From contig NZ_JAPEOQ010000002.1 of NCBI RefSeq assembly GCF_026341035.1, forward strand, positions 3,596,001 through 3,660,000: a DNA stretch of 64,000 nt. Direction: 5' to 3'. Of this stretch, positions 1 through 9,004 are shown in pieces. Positions within the stretch are counted from its first letter, which is position 1, and every line of letters begins with the position of its first letter. The position numbers were made by a program, and so were the translations under genes. Below the pieces are notes generated by a model that worked only from the letters and a program-made list of their open reading frames with translations, made no database searches and was not told where the DNA came from. The stretch is from Streptomyces sp. NBC_01016. GTDB lineage: Bacteria > Actinomycetota > Actinomycetes > Streptomycetales > Streptomycetaceae.

Positions 1-105
1 GCGTACGGTGAGGAGCGCGTCGGCGCGGGCCGCGTCGACGGCCAGGTCTTCCGGCGCGTCCACCTCCACCGTGAAGGTCAACCGGCCACGCGATGTATTC
101 CCCAT
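1..105 (-). CDS. N-terminal end of an unidentified gene, cut by the window start
   Basis: Only the first 35 codons are present, read from an ATG at 105. The visible peptide begins MGNTSRGRLTFTVEVDAPED and continues out of the window in an open frame. It follows the kinase gene by 96 bases on the same strand, so it is probably the third gene of that operon. In related actinomycetes the equivalent place often holds a von Willebrand factor A domain protein, but nothing in these 35 residues proves that. The function is unassigned. Confidence 0.55.
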   Translation of the reverse strand, partial: MGNTSRGRLTFTVEVDAPEDLAVDAARADALLTVR

Positions 106-201
106 CGCTCTCCCCCCGACTGCATGGCACACAGCGTCCGTGCGGTGGGCCTCCCTGCCCCGGATGCCCAGCACGGACCAGCGTGAGCCTAGCGTCTGCC
201 G

Positions 202-2418
202 TCACTGTCCGGAACTGCTGAGGCGCAGGGAGTTATCACCCTGGGGTCCGGGCTCGATCGCTCGCGTGCGACGGCGCGGGCTCCACGGCCATCGGGGCGG
301 CGGTCGGAGGTGATTGGCCAAGTCGACCAGGGTTCTGGCCTGTTGGTCGCCGATGGCGTGCCGCGCCAGGGTGCGTATCTCCCTGGACAGGGCCAACCGG
401 GCGCCTTCGCGGACGAATTGGGCGTGGGCCAGTTCCGCGCCGAGGCTCGCGTGGTCCGCTTCGTCCACGTCCAGGGCCGTGAACTGCTCGCGCAGCTGCG
501 CACCGCTGTCGAGTCCCGCTTCGTAACGGGCGACGCCGAGCCGGAACTGTGCGATCCGGGCCTCCTGTTCGGAGGAGAGCTCGTGCGTCAGTGTCTCGAC
601 GACCCGGGCGGCGGCTTCCGTCTCCCCGGTCCTGTGCAGGACGCGGGCCAGGCCGAAGCCGGCGGCGCCGAGCGCCGGAGCGGTGTCGAACGCGGTGGTG
701 TAACGCGCCCTCGCCGAGGAAGGGTTGCGGTCGAGCTCGAAGCACAGGCCGAGTGCCAGGTGGGGGACGAGTTCGCCAGGGAGCGCGGCACGTACTTCTT
801 TGAAGCGGGCGATCGCCTCCTTCACCTGATCGTGCGTCAGCGCGAGCAGTGCCGCGTACCAGGCTCGCATCCAGTGCCCAGCGGGGAGCGGTACGTTCTT
901 CAGTGCCTGCGCGCACTCCTCGACCTCGCCCGCACCCAACATGCTTCTGCACAGCGCCAGTTGGTGTTGTACGTCCTCGGTGACCAGTCGGTCGTCGGGG
1001 TCCCGTACGGGCTTCGGCAGCGCAGCCGCGATCGCCGCCGCCCCCGGTGTCGAGAACGGTGGCGGCAGCGGCAGCAGCAGGGCGCGTACCTCGTGCGGTG
1101 GGGGCGGCGGGTCCGTCGGCTCGGGCTGCGCGGGCACCCTGTCGGTCCAATGGGGCAGTGGTACGGCGCCGGTCCAATGGGCGAGCGGCCGGGCCGCTCC
1201 GAGGCCCCCGTGCAGCGTCGGGGCGACCGGTCCGAACAGTGCGGACGCCCGCTGGACGGGGCGGGGCACCGAGGACGCCGCGGCGACCTGGCGCAGCACA
1301 CCGCTGAGTTGCTCGCCGAACTGGCGGGCCGAGGTGAACCGTCGGTCGGGCCCGCCGTCGTGGGTGGCCCTCTGGAGCAGCAGCGTGAGCGCCTGCACGC
1401 CAGGGGCCGACGGGGTGGCCAGATGGGCCCGGCACAGTTCCCGAAGTGACTCGCCCAACCCGTACAGATCGAATCCGGGGGTCGGGCCGATCGTGTACTC
1501 CGCGTCGTCCGGCCCGGGCGCGTACGTGGGCGTGTATTCGACGAACGGTGAGGTGTCGTCCGTGGTGCGCACGGCCCCGAAGTCGATGAGCCGCACCCGG
1601 TCACGGGCGAGGTCCGGGGCGTTCTTCTGGACGCGTGCCGTGGTCGTCTCCTGGAAGCGGATGATGTTCAGCGGCTTCACGTCGCAGTGCAGCAGGCCGC
1701 GGTGGTGCAGATAGTCGAGGGCCTGCAGGATGCGCAGGCCGTGCGCGAGCAGGTCCGCGAGCTCGTCCCCCGGACGTGCCGAGAGCGCGGAACCGGGAAC
1801 GTACTCGAGGACGAGATAGCTGCGGCGGTGCTCGCCCTCGCCCTCCTCCTCGTGGCCGAGGATGCGGACGATGGCGTCGTGCCGGAGGTCGACCAGGACG
1901 TCGCGCTCCCACTTCGACTTGGACGTACGCAGCTGCTTGACGACGACCTGGATCCCGAGCCTGCGGTCGTAGGCGAGGTAGGCGGCGCCGTAGGAGCCCT
2001 GTCCGAGCAGCTGCCTGACCTCGTAGCGGTCCGCGATCACGAGACCTTCGATCTGCGTGAAGTCGAAGCGCGTCCCGCAGTACGCGCAGAAGCCCGCGGT
2101 GAGCCCGGCCTGTCCGTCCCGGCCGCGTCCGACGGGCTTCCCGCAGCCGGGGTTCGCGCAGAACCGGTGCGACTCGTTGAGCGTCCCCGCGTCGGTCGGC
2201 CGCGTGGTCGTGGCCCCCCGGTGCAGCTGGGGGTCGTCGACCAGGGCGAGGCCGTACCACGGGTCGGGGCGCACCCGGCGCACACCGACGCGCGGTGGTG
2301 GCGCCACGGCGGGCGGGCCCATGCGCTCGGGCGGCAGCGGCTCCAGGGCGCACACCGTGCAGAACCCGTGCTCATTGATGGTGCCCTCACCGCATTCGGG
2401 ACGGTTGCACTCCCTCAT
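202..2418 (-). CDS. PknG-like serine/threonine protein kinase with zinc-ribbon Cys pairs and TPR region
   Basis: Cytosolic Hanks-type kinase of 738 residues with the three-part layout of mycobacterial PknG. The N-terminus has Cys pairs resembling rubredoxin or zinc ribbons (CNRPEC and CTVC near 5-23, CANPGC and CAYC near 87-113). The kinase domain starts near residue 130 with a glycine loop (GQGSYGAAY), an invariant Lys in VVVKQL, the catalytic loop HCDVKPLN near 247 and DFGAV as the Mg-binding triad. A Pro-rich linker leads to an Ala-rich helical C-terminal half that looks like tetratricopeptide repeats. It lies 24 bases behind the protease gene and is probably co-transcribed. The substrate is unknown. 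Family assignment is firm, biological role is not. Confidence 0.88.
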   Translation of the reverse strand: MRECNRPECGEGTINEHGFCTVCALEPLPPERMGPPAVAPPPRVGVRRVRPDPWYGLALVDDPQLHRGATTTRPTDAGTLNESHRFCANPGCGKPVGRGRDGQAGLTAGFCAYCGTRFDFTQIEGLVIADRYEVRQLLGQGSYGAAYLAYDRRLGIQVVVKQLRTSKSKWERDVLVDLRHDAIVRILGHEEEGEGEHRRSYLVLEYVPGSALSARPGDELADLLAHGLRILQALDYLHHRGLLHCDVKPLNIIRFQETTTARVQKNAPDLARDRVRLIDFGAVRTTDDTSPFVEYTPTYAPGPDDAEYTIGPTPGFDLYGLGESLRELCRAHLATPSAPGVQALTLLLQRATHDGGPDRRFTSARQFGEQLSGVLRQVAAASSVPRPVQRASALFGPVAPTLHGGLGAARPLAHWTGAVPLPHWTDRVPAQPEPTDPPPPPHEVRALLLPLPPPFSTPGAAAIAAALPKPVRDPDDRLVTEDVQHQLALCRSMLGAGEVEECAQALKNVPLPAGHWMRAWYAALLALTHDQVKEAIARFKEVRAALPGELVPHLALGLCFELDRNPSSARARYTTAFDTAPALGAAGFGLARVLHRTGETEAAARVVETLTHELSSEQEARIAQFRLGVARYEAGLDSGAQLREQFTALDVDEADHASLGAELAHAQFVREGARLALSREIRTLARHAIGDQQARTLVDLANHLRPPPRWPWSPRRRTRAIEPGPQGDNSLRLSSSGQ

Positions 2419-2442
2419 GGCCTCACCCCTCTTGACGTATCC

Positions 2443-4200
2443 CTACTGCCCCGCATCGCCCTCGATGCGCCGGTCGATCGCCGCGACGTACCGGGGAACG
2501 CGACGCCTGGCCGCCGCGAGATCGACGGGAACGCCGTGCAGGGCACGCGCGGCGGCCGCGTACAGCTCCACGAGCTCCAGGTCCCCCTCCTCCCGGTGCT
2601 CCTCGCCGATCAGCCGGGCGGCGCGACCCCGGTACAGATCGAGGGTGACGCCGAGCTCCGTGCGCTCGCTCTGCATCGTCCGCAACTCGTCGGTGTAGTG
2701 CGCCAGCGCCTCCTGGGCCGCCCGCGCGTGCCGCGCCACGGCGGCCAGTTCACCGCCAGGGTCGGCGGTGCCGGCCACCGCGAGCCGGACGGCCAGGCGC
2801 GGGGCCTGGGCCACCGGCAGGCGCGGCGGCTCCAGGAACCTGTTCGCGGGCGTCTGCTTCGCCCGCACCGCACGCTCCTCGACCCGGGCGAGCCGGTCGA
2901 CGGCCTCAAGGGCCTCTTCCGGAGTCACCCTCTCCTCCGATCCGTCGCCGGACAGCGGGGTCGGATCGAGCGACGTGTCGTGCGGGAGGTCGCGAGGCGG
3001 TGGCTCCTCGAAGCCCAGGACGAGCCGCATCCCGCGGGCGCGGGCCCGCCGCGCCAGCGGAGCCAGCACGTCGGAGATCAACCGCTGGGGATCGGTGGCC
3101 TGGTCGACGCCGTCCACGATCACGCAGGCGGGCGGCCGCCGATGCGTCAGGACGTGCACCAACTCCTGGGCGGAATCCGTGTGGTGGGCGATTCCGAAAC
3201 GCCGTACGAGATACTTGATCACCTCGTCCGTCGACCGGCCCCGTGCGTCGTACGCGGCGTCCACGGCGCCGAATCCGAGCGAGGTGTCGCCCGTGGTGCG
3301 GGAGCGAACGCCCCGGTCGTCGGCTGGCGGGGCCGCCGCGTCCGAGGTACGGGCGAGACGCACCAACCACGACGAGCCGGGTCCTGTGGCCCGTCCCGTC
3401 ACCAGGACGACGGCGCCCGACCAGGAGCCGCCGCTCAGCATCCCGGCCAGCTCCTTCGTCAGCGCGCGCTGCAGCGGATCCTCGAGCAGTGCGTCGCCCG
3501 TCCCGTTGCCGTTGTCGGGAGCGCCGAGCAGGGCGATGCCGGGCTCGCCGTCGCAGAACTCCCTGATCCGGTCCACGTAATACAAGATCGTCTCGGTGGG
3601 CAGTATCCAGGCCGCCCTGGCGTTCTCGTCCCGGTACTCGGCGACGACGATGCCGATCACCTTGTCCTCGAAGTCCCCGTCCAGGGCCATCACCCCGGCG
3701 CCCGAATACCCCGGAACGATCCACGGGCCGTCCGGGTCCAGCTTCTTGAGCTGACCCCACTCGCCCTCCGCGCCGCCCGACCCGGCCAGCTCCGCGTCGG
3801 CGCTGAGACCGTTCGGTACGTTCGCCGGGAATCCGTAGGCACGGACCCTGCCCCCGGAGATCGGCGCCCTCCACAGCGTGGTGCGCTGCCCGCACCCCGG
3901 CTCCTCGGCCAGTTCGAGGAGTGCGACGTCACCGCGCTGCGTGCCCTTGTACACCCAGGTGCCGTCGACGACTTGGGCGTCGAGCGTCCACCCCGGCACA
4001 CAGGCCACGCTGCGTACGCGCACCCGCGCCGCGGGCTGGGGCGCCTCGCTCGTGCCGGATGTGCCGCCGGCGTACTTCACCACGTGCGCACACGTCAGCA
4101 CGTACCGGTCGTCGAGCAGGACCCCCGCGCCGTGCCACTGCCCGTTCACGTCGTCGATCCGCACCCGCCACGGCTCGTCGTGGTGCTGATGCTGTGTCAT
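2443..4200 (-). CDS. Trypsin-like serine protease fused to an NTPase-like and coiled-coil C-terminus
   Basis: The first ~200 residues form a chymotrypsin-fold peptidase with the His in LTCAHVV, the Asp in GDVALLEL and the nucleophile in PGYSGAGV. There is no signal peptide, so it should act in the cytosol. The remainder has a glycine-rich stretch where a P-loop might sit (VTGRATGPGSSW), a Walker B-like strand (ACVIVDGVDQA) and a helical, Arg/Glu-rich end. The Walker A is poor, so ATP use is uncertain. I chose the ATG at 4200 (MTQHQHHDE). A GTG at 4218 would add six residues. It is the first gene of a protease-kinase operon, an arrangement seen in actinobacterial signalling or conflict loci (inference). 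Confidence 0.8.
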   Translation of the reverse strand: MTQHQHHDEPWRVRIDDVNGQWHGAGVLLDDRYVLTCAHVVKYAGGTSGTSEAPQPAARVRVRSVACVPGWTLDAQVVDGTWVYKGTQRGDVALLELAEEPGCGQRTTLWRAPISGGRVRAYGFPANVPNGLSADAELAGSGGAEGEWGQLKKLDPDGPWIVPGYSGAGVMALDGDFEDKVIGIVVAEYRDENARAAWILPTETILYYVDRIREFCDGEPGIALLGAPDNGNGTGDALLEDPLQRALTKELAGMLSGGSWSGAVVLVTGRATGPGSSWLVRLARTSDAAAPPADDRGVRSRTTGDTSLGFGAVDAAYDARGRSTDEVIKYLVRRFGIAHHTDSAQELVHVLTHRRPPACVIVDGVDQATDPQRLISDVLAPLARRARARGMRLVLGFEEPPPRDLPHDTSLDPTPLSGDGSEERVTPEEALEAVDRLARVEERAVRAKQTPANRFLEPPRLPVAQAPRLAVRLAVAGTADPGGELAAVARHARAAQEALAHYTDELRTMQSERTELGVTLDLYRGRAARLIGEEHREEGDLELVELYAAAARALHGVPVDLAAARRRVPRYVAAIDRRIEGDAGQ

Positions 4201-4312
4201 CCCGTCCACGTTACCCACCGGACGGGTGGTGCAGGAGGCTTCGTCCGCAGTTCCTGCTTTCTGGTAATTCCCCTTCCCCCGTACTGACTTGAGTCCTGAC
4301 GCGTGGTTGGTC

Positions 4313-5191
4313 TCAGTTGAAGACGACCGTCCGGTTTCCGTGCAGCAGGACGCGGTTCTGGCAGTGCCAGTTCACCGCGCGGGCCAGCGCGACCCGCTCG
4401 GCGTCCCGGCCGACGAGGACGAGTTCCCGGGCGCTCTGGCGGTGGTCCACGCGGATCACCTCCTGCTCGATGATGGGTCCCTCGTCCAGGTCCCCGGTGA
4501 CGTAGTGGGCGGTCGCGCCGACGAGCTTGACGCCCCGCGCGTGGGCCTGGTGGTAGGGCTTGGCGCCGGCGAAGCTCGGCAGGAACGAGTGGTGGATGTT
4601 GATGGCCCGCCCCTCCAGCGCCTTGCACAGGTCGTCGGAGAGGATCTGCATGTACCGGGCGAGCACCACCAGGTCGATGGCGTGCTCGTCCACGAGCCGC
4701 AGCAGCTGCTCCTCGGCCCCCGCCTTGGTGTCACGGGTGACCGGCACGTGCAGGAACTCCACGCCCGCCTGCTCCGCCTGTTCGCGCAGATCGGGATGGT
4801 TGGAGACGACGAGGGCGATGTCCCCGTCGAGGGTGCCGCTGCGCCACCGGTACAGCAGGTCGGCAAGGCAGTGGTCGAACTTCGACACCATGACGAGCAC
4901 CCGGGGTGTGGCCGCCGCGTCGCGCAGCCGCCAGTCCATCGCGTACGTCTCGGCCGTGGCGGCGAAGCGCTCCTCCAGGTGGGCCGGTACTGTCCCGGCG
5001 GGCGCGGTGAAACTCGTCCGCAGGAAGACGGTGTCGTTGTCGGTGTCGTCGAACTGCTGGTGCTCGGTGATGTCGCAGCCCTCGCCGACCAGGAACGCGG
5101 TGACGGCGTGCACGATGCCGGGGCGGGCCGGGCAGTTGAGGGTCAGGATGTACTGATCGCTGTCGGTGCGTGCGCTGCGTGTGGTGGTCAC
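4313..5191 (-). CDS. purU: Formyltetrahydrofolate deformylase PurU
   Basis: Hydrolyses 10-formyl-tetrahydrofolate to formate and tetrahydrofolate. The 292-residue product has an N-terminal ACT domain (YILTLNCPARPGIVHAV) and a C-terminal formyltransferase-fold domain with the catalytic Asn-His of INIHHSFLPSF and the Asp of GDLDEGPII. The GTG start has a GAGGAG ribosome site about 8 bases upstream. Alternative upstream starts run into soxG. It is the last gene of the sox operon, 13 bases after soxG, where it would recycle the folate-bound C1 units made by sarcosine and dimethylglycine oxidation and feed formate to the FdhF-type enzyme nearby. Confidence 0.95.
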   Translation of the reverse strand: MTTTRSARTDSDQYILTLNCPARPGIVHAVTAFLVGEGCDITEHQQFDDTDNDTVFLRTSFTAPAGTVPAHLEERFAATAETYAMDWRLRDAAATPRVLVMVSKFDHCLADLLYRWRSGTLDGDIALVVSNHPDLREQAEQAGVEFLHVPVTRDTKAGAEEQLLRLVDEHAIDLVVLARYMQILSDDLCKALEGRAINIHHSFLPSFAGAKPYHQAHARGVKLVGATAHYVTGDLDEGPIIEQEVIRVDHRQSARELVLVGRDAERVALARAVNWHCQNRVLLHGNRTVVFN

Positions 5192-5204
5192 GGCAGGTGT
5201 CTCC

Positions 5205-5810
5205 TCAGCATTCGACGGCGTACTCGGTGCAGGCGTCGGCGAGCCACGCCGCGAGGTACCCGGCGAAGGACGACCGGACGAGCAGCCAGACCGCCCGCGG
5301 GCCCGCTTCGCGCACCACGAGCGTGACACCGGCCTGCGCGAGCAACGTGGTGTGGCAGGCGCCCCCGTCGGCCTTGTCCGGCGCGAGATCCAGGGCGCAG
5401 CCCTGCGACAGGACCTCCGGCAGCAAGGGGCCCGCGAGGGCGAGGACGGTGCGCTGCGCGGAGGTGTCGGTGACGGTGGCGAACTCTTCGCCGATCGCCG
5501 ACCGCAGCCCGGCTGTCAGCTCCTCGGCGCGACCTGCGGGTGCGACCAGGAGCCATTCGTCGGGGCCGAGCCAGAGTGCCTTGACCTCGGTGTCCAGTTG
5601 GGCGCGGCAGGCGTCGGGCAGCGTGTACCCGAGGTACCTCTCGATGATGGTGGCCGCCGCGCTGCCCGGTGTCACCCGGAGCGTCAGTTGGGTCAGGTAC
5701 GGGAGTTCGCGGGCGGTCAGGCCGGAGGGGAGCCGCGGGGCCCAGTCGGCGAGCGGGCTGATGCGTGCGGGGGTGTGCGCGGGCGTGGGGGCGGGGGCGT
5801 CAGCCGTCAC
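5205..5810 (-). CDS. soxG: Sarcosine oxidase gamma subunit
   Basis: Smallest regulatory or assembly subunit class of heterotetrameric sarcosine oxidase, 201 residues with the GcvT-like fold typical of SoxG (TLRVTPGSAA near 60, WLGPDEWLL near 90, VTDTSAQRTVLALAG near 125). A GTG start at 5810 lies inside the last codons of soxA, an 11-base overlap, implying translational coupling. The family is poorly conserved and the assignment rests on both sequence pattern and position after soxA. Confidence 0.9.
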   Translation of the reverse strand: MTADAPAPTPAHTPARISPLADWAPRLPSGLTARELPYLTQLTLRVTPGSAAATIIERYLGYTLPDACRAQLDTEVKALWLGPDEWLLVAPAGRAEELTAGLRSAIGEEFATVTDTSAQRTVLALAGPLLPEVLSQGCALDLAPDKADGGACHTTLLAQAGVTLVVREAGPRAVWLLVRSSFAGYLAAWLADACTEYAVEC

Positions 5811-8664
5811 GGCGGGCTCCTTCCTTGTCGAAGAGGACGGGTTCGGCGACGGTCACCGGCACGGTGGCGCCGTCGAGCGGGACGTAGAGGGTCTCGCCGA
5901 CGCGGGCGGCGCCGGAGCGCACGAGCGCCAGGGCGAAGGTGCGCTGCAGGGCGTCGCTGCGGTAGCTGGAGGTGACATGGCCGAGCATCGGGACCGGCGG
6001 TGCGGGGACCGCCTCGGTGGCGATGATCTGCGCGCCTTCCGGCAGCAGGGTGCGCTCGTCGGTGGGCAGCAGCGCGACCAGCCGCTTGCGGTCGGGGCGC
6101 TGGTTCTCGGGCCGGGCGAAGGAGCGCTTGCCGACGAATTCCGGCTTCTTCTTGGAGATCACCCAGTTCATGCCGAGGTCCTGCGGGGTGACCGTGCCGT
6201 CGGTGTCCTGCCCGATGATCGGGTACGCCTTCTCGGCGCGCAGCACGTGCATGGTCTCGGTGCCGTACGGGGTGAGGCCCAGCGGCTGCCCGGCGTCGTA
6301 CAGCGCCTGCCAGACCGTGGTGGCGTACCAGGCCGGCACATTGACCTCGTACGCGAGCTCGCCGGAGAAGCTGATGCGGCACAGTCGGGCGTCGACGCCC
6401 GCGATCACCGTGTCCCGCCAACTCATGAACGGGAACGCCTCGTTGGAGACATCCAGGCCGTCGCCGACGACCGCGGCGAGCACCTCCCGGGAGCGCGGGC
6501 CCACGAGCGGGACCGTCGCCCAGTGCTCGGTCACGGAGGTGAGGTGGACGCGCAGCTCCGGCCACTCCGACTGGAGCCACTCCTCCATCCACTCAAGGAC
6601 CTTGGCGGCGTTGCCCGTTGTGGTCGTGACGAGGAACTCGTCCTCCGAGACGCGGATGACCGTGCCGTCGTCGATGGCCATCCCGTCGACGCCGCACATG
6701 ACCCCATAGCGGATCCGGCCGGACTTCAGCGTGGCCATCATGTTCGTGTAGAGCCGGTTGAGCAGCTCACCCGCGTCCGGGCCCTGCACGCTGATCTTGC
6801 CGAGCGTCGAACCGTCCATCATGGCCACGCCGTTGCGCGCCGCGCGGCACTCGCGCTGCACCGCGTCGTCCATCGTCTCGCCGGGCAGCGGGTAGTACCA
6901 GGGCCGCTTCCACTGGCCGACGTCCTCGAACAGCGCGCCGTGCCGCTCGTGCCAGGCGTGCAGCGCGGTCACCCGCACCGGGTCGAACAGCTCGCCCCGG
7001 TTGCGGCCCGCGAAGGCGGCGAACGCGATGGGCTGCACGGGCGGCCGGAAGCTGGTGGTGCCGAGATCCGCCACCTCCTCGCCGAGCGCCTCGGCGACGA
7101 TGCCCGAGGTGAGGATCCCGGACGTACGCCCCTGGTCGTGGGCGGTGCCGATGGTGGTGTAGCGCTTCACGTGCTCGACGGAGCGGAGCCCGGCGCGGGT
7201 GGCCCGGAACACGTCGCTGACGAGCGCGTCGCGTTGCAGGTCGACGAACTGCGCCGTGCCGTCCACGCCGTCCCGCGGGCTGGGCACCCGCCACAACACC
7301 GCGCTGGGAGACGGGAGTTCGGTGGCGGCTGCCGGAACGCCGAACGGCGCGACCGCGACGCCGAGCGCCTCCAGCGCCGTGGCCGTCGCGGCGATGCCGC
7401 TGCCGAGACACTCCCCGAGCGTGCGCAGACCGTCCGCGGCGCCCGCCGTCCGTACGGTCGGGAGCGCCTCGGTGGGCACGAACGTGGCGAGCTCCGCGTC
7501 GTAGCGCAGCTTCCCGCGCGCCTGGCTGAACAGGGCCACGGCCGGGTTCCAGCCGCCGGAGACGAGCAGCACGTCGCAGTCGACGCCGTGCCGCCGGGCG
7601 TCGTCCGCCGAACGCTGGGCGATGTGCGCACGGGAGAGGCGCTCGGCGCCGCTGGTCCCGGTGACGACATGGTCGCGGTGCAGCGGGATGCCGCGCTCGG
7701 CCAGCGCCCCGGCGAGCCGCGCGGGGACGGTCGGCCGCGCGTCGACCACGGCGGCGAACTCCACACCGGCGTCGGCGAGTTCGAGCACCGCGTCGTACGC
7801 GGAGTCGTTCGTCGTGAAGACGGCGGCCCGGCGGCCGGCGAGGACGCCGTACCGGCCCAGGTACGTACGGGCCGCGGAGGCGAGCATGATGCCGGGGCGG
7901 TCGTTGTCGTCGAAGGCGATCGGCCGCTCGGTGGCGCCGGTCGCGTGCACGACCTGCTCGGCCCGGATGCGCCACACCCGCTGCCGGGACACGTGGCTCG
8001 GGGCGGCGGCGCCGAGGTGGTCGGTGCGCTTCTCCAGGGCGAGGACGAGGTTGTCGTCGTAGTGGCCGAAGGCGGTGGTGCGGGTCAGGACGGTCACGTT
8101 CCCGGACGCCGCGAGCCGCCGCGTCACCGAGTCCACCCACTCCTGCGCGGGCCGGCCGCCGACGGTCTCCCGCGTGCCGAGCAGGCTGCCTCCCAACTCC
8201 GGTGCGCTGTCGACGAGGACGACCCGGACCCCGGCGTCGGACGCGGCGAGCGCGGCCGCGAGACCGGCAGGGCCCGCGCCGACGATCAGCAGCTCGGCGT
8301 GCAGGTGCTGCGCGTCGTAGCGAGCGGGATCGGGCTCACCGGCGAGCCGCCCCTGGCCGCCGAGGCCGCGCGCCACCAGACCGTCGTAGAGCTCGACCGT
8401 GGTGGCGGTGAGCATCGGCTCGGGGAACGGCGCCTCGATCTGCACGAGCGCGTTGGGCTCCTCGACACCGGCGGCCAGGATGCCGCGCGGGCGGCCGTAC
8501 TTGATGCTCGTCGCCACCCGGTGCACGCCGTTCGCCAGCAGCGCGGAGGCGAGGGTGTCACCGGGGTGCCCCGTGTACGGCGTCCCGTCGAAGACGAAGT
8601 CCAGCGTGGTGGAGCGGTCGATGCGCCCGTACGCGGCGGAGGAGGTACGGAAGGGAGTGCTCAT
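5800..8664 (-). CDS. soxA: Sarcosine oxidase alpha subunit
   Basis: 954-residue large subunit of heterotetrameric sarcosine oxidase, which oxidatively demethylates sarcosine to glycine and passes the methyl carbon to tetrahydrofolate. An N-terminal [2Fe-2S]-ferredoxin-like region without a clear cluster (DGTPYTGHPGDTLASALLAN) precedes a dinucleotide-binding domain (LLIVGAGPAGLAAAL near 126-140). The C-terminal ~370 residues are a GcvT-like aminomethyltransferase domain. The ATG at 8664 overlaps the soxD stop in ATGA. Longer in-frame readings extend into soxD and are not real. Size matches the family (about 960). Confidence 0.96.
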   Translation of the reverse strand: MSTPFRTSSAAYGRIDRSTTLDFVFDGTPYTGHPGDTLASALLANGVHRVATSIKYGRPRGILAAGVEEPNALVQIEAPFPEPMLTATTVELYDGLVARGLGGQGRLAGEPDPARYDAQHLHAELLIVGAGPAGLAAALAASDAGVRVVLVDSAPELGGSLLGTRETVGGRPAQEWVDSVTRRLAASGNVTVLTRTTAFGHYDDNLVLALEKRTDHLGAAAPSHVSRQRVWRIRAEQVVHATGATERPIAFDDNDRPGIMLASAARTYLGRYGVLAGRRAAVFTTNDSAYDAVLELADAGVEFAAVVDARPTVPARLAGALAERGIPLHRDHVVTGTSGAERLSRAHIAQRSADDARRHGVDCDVLLVSGGWNPAVALFSQARGKLRYDAELATFVPTEALPTVRTAGAADGLRTLGECLGSGIAATATALEALGVAVAPFGVPAAATELPSPSAVLWRVPSPRDGVDGTAQFVDLQRDALVSDVFRATRAGLRSVEHVKRYTTIGTAHDQGRTSGILTSGIVAEALGEEVADLGTTSFRPPVQPIAFAAFAGRNRGELFDPVRVTALHAWHERHGALFEDVGQWKRPWYYPLPGETMDDAVQRECRAARNGVAMMDGSTLGKISVQGPDAGELLNRLYTNMMATLKSGRIRYGVMCGVDGMAIDDGTVIRVSEDEFLVTTTTGNAAKVLEWMEEWLQSEWPELRVHLTSVTEHWATVPLVGPRSREVLAAVVGDGLDVSNEAFPFMSWRDTVIAGVDARLCRISFSGELAYEVNVPAWYATTVWQALYDAGQPLGLTPYGTETMHVLRAEKAYPIIGQDTDGTVTPQDLGMNWVISKKKPEFVGKRSFARPENQRPDRKRLVALLPTDERTLLPEGAQIIATEAVPAPPVPMLGHVTSSYRSDALQRTFALALVRSGAARVGETLYVPLDGATVPVTVAEPVLFDKEGARRDG

Positions 8665-8969
8665 GCGGTCGCCTCCTGGCGCTCTCGCGTGCCGGTGCCG
8701 AGCGGGTTCGGGGGCCCCACGGGGTACACGGTCAGGAACTCGTAACTCACGGTGTCGCGCACGGCGTTGAACCAGCGGCGACAGCCCGCCGTGTGCGCCC
8801 ACCGCTCGGCGAAGGGACCCTTGGGGTTGTCGCGGAAGAACACGTACTGGGCCCACTGCTCGTCGTCGAGCGCATGCGGGTCCGCGGGGTGCTCGACGTG
8901 CGCCTGGCCGCCGTAGTGGAACTCGGTCTCCTCGCGCGGCCCGCACCAGGGGCAGGGAATCAACTGCAT
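8661..8969 (-). CDS. soxD: Sarcosine oxidase delta subunit
   Basis: 102-residue zinc-binding subunit. The N-terminal CPWCGPRE motif and the later GC in TAGCRRWF supply Cys ligands, with the His-rich stretch FHYGGQAHVEHPAD in between. The length and the C-terminal RDTVSYEFLTVYP are typical of SoxD. It overlaps soxA by 4 bases and follows soxB by 35 bases, in the order B-D-A-G found in many sarcosine oxidase operons. Confidence 0.95.
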   Translation of the reverse strand: MQLIPCPWCGPREETEFHYGGQAHVEHPADPHALDDEQWAQYVFFRDNPKGPFAERWAHTAGCRRWFNAVRDTVSYEFLTVYPVGPPNPLGTGTRERQEATA

Positions 8970-9004
8970 CTCACGGTCTCCTCAGAAGGTCCCTAGGCGG
9001 GTGT

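Noticed and set aside
1687..4287. 866-codon plus-strand frame opposite the kinase and protease genes
   Set aside because: It has no recognisable domain, while the opposite strand has clear catalytic motifs in both genes.
5170..8745. 1191-codon open frame on the plus strand opposite soxA and soxG
   Set aside because: It is the antisense shadow of GC-rich coding sequence. The product is Arg/Ala/Gly-rich without domains, and the minus-strand frame encodes a complete sarcosine oxidase operon.
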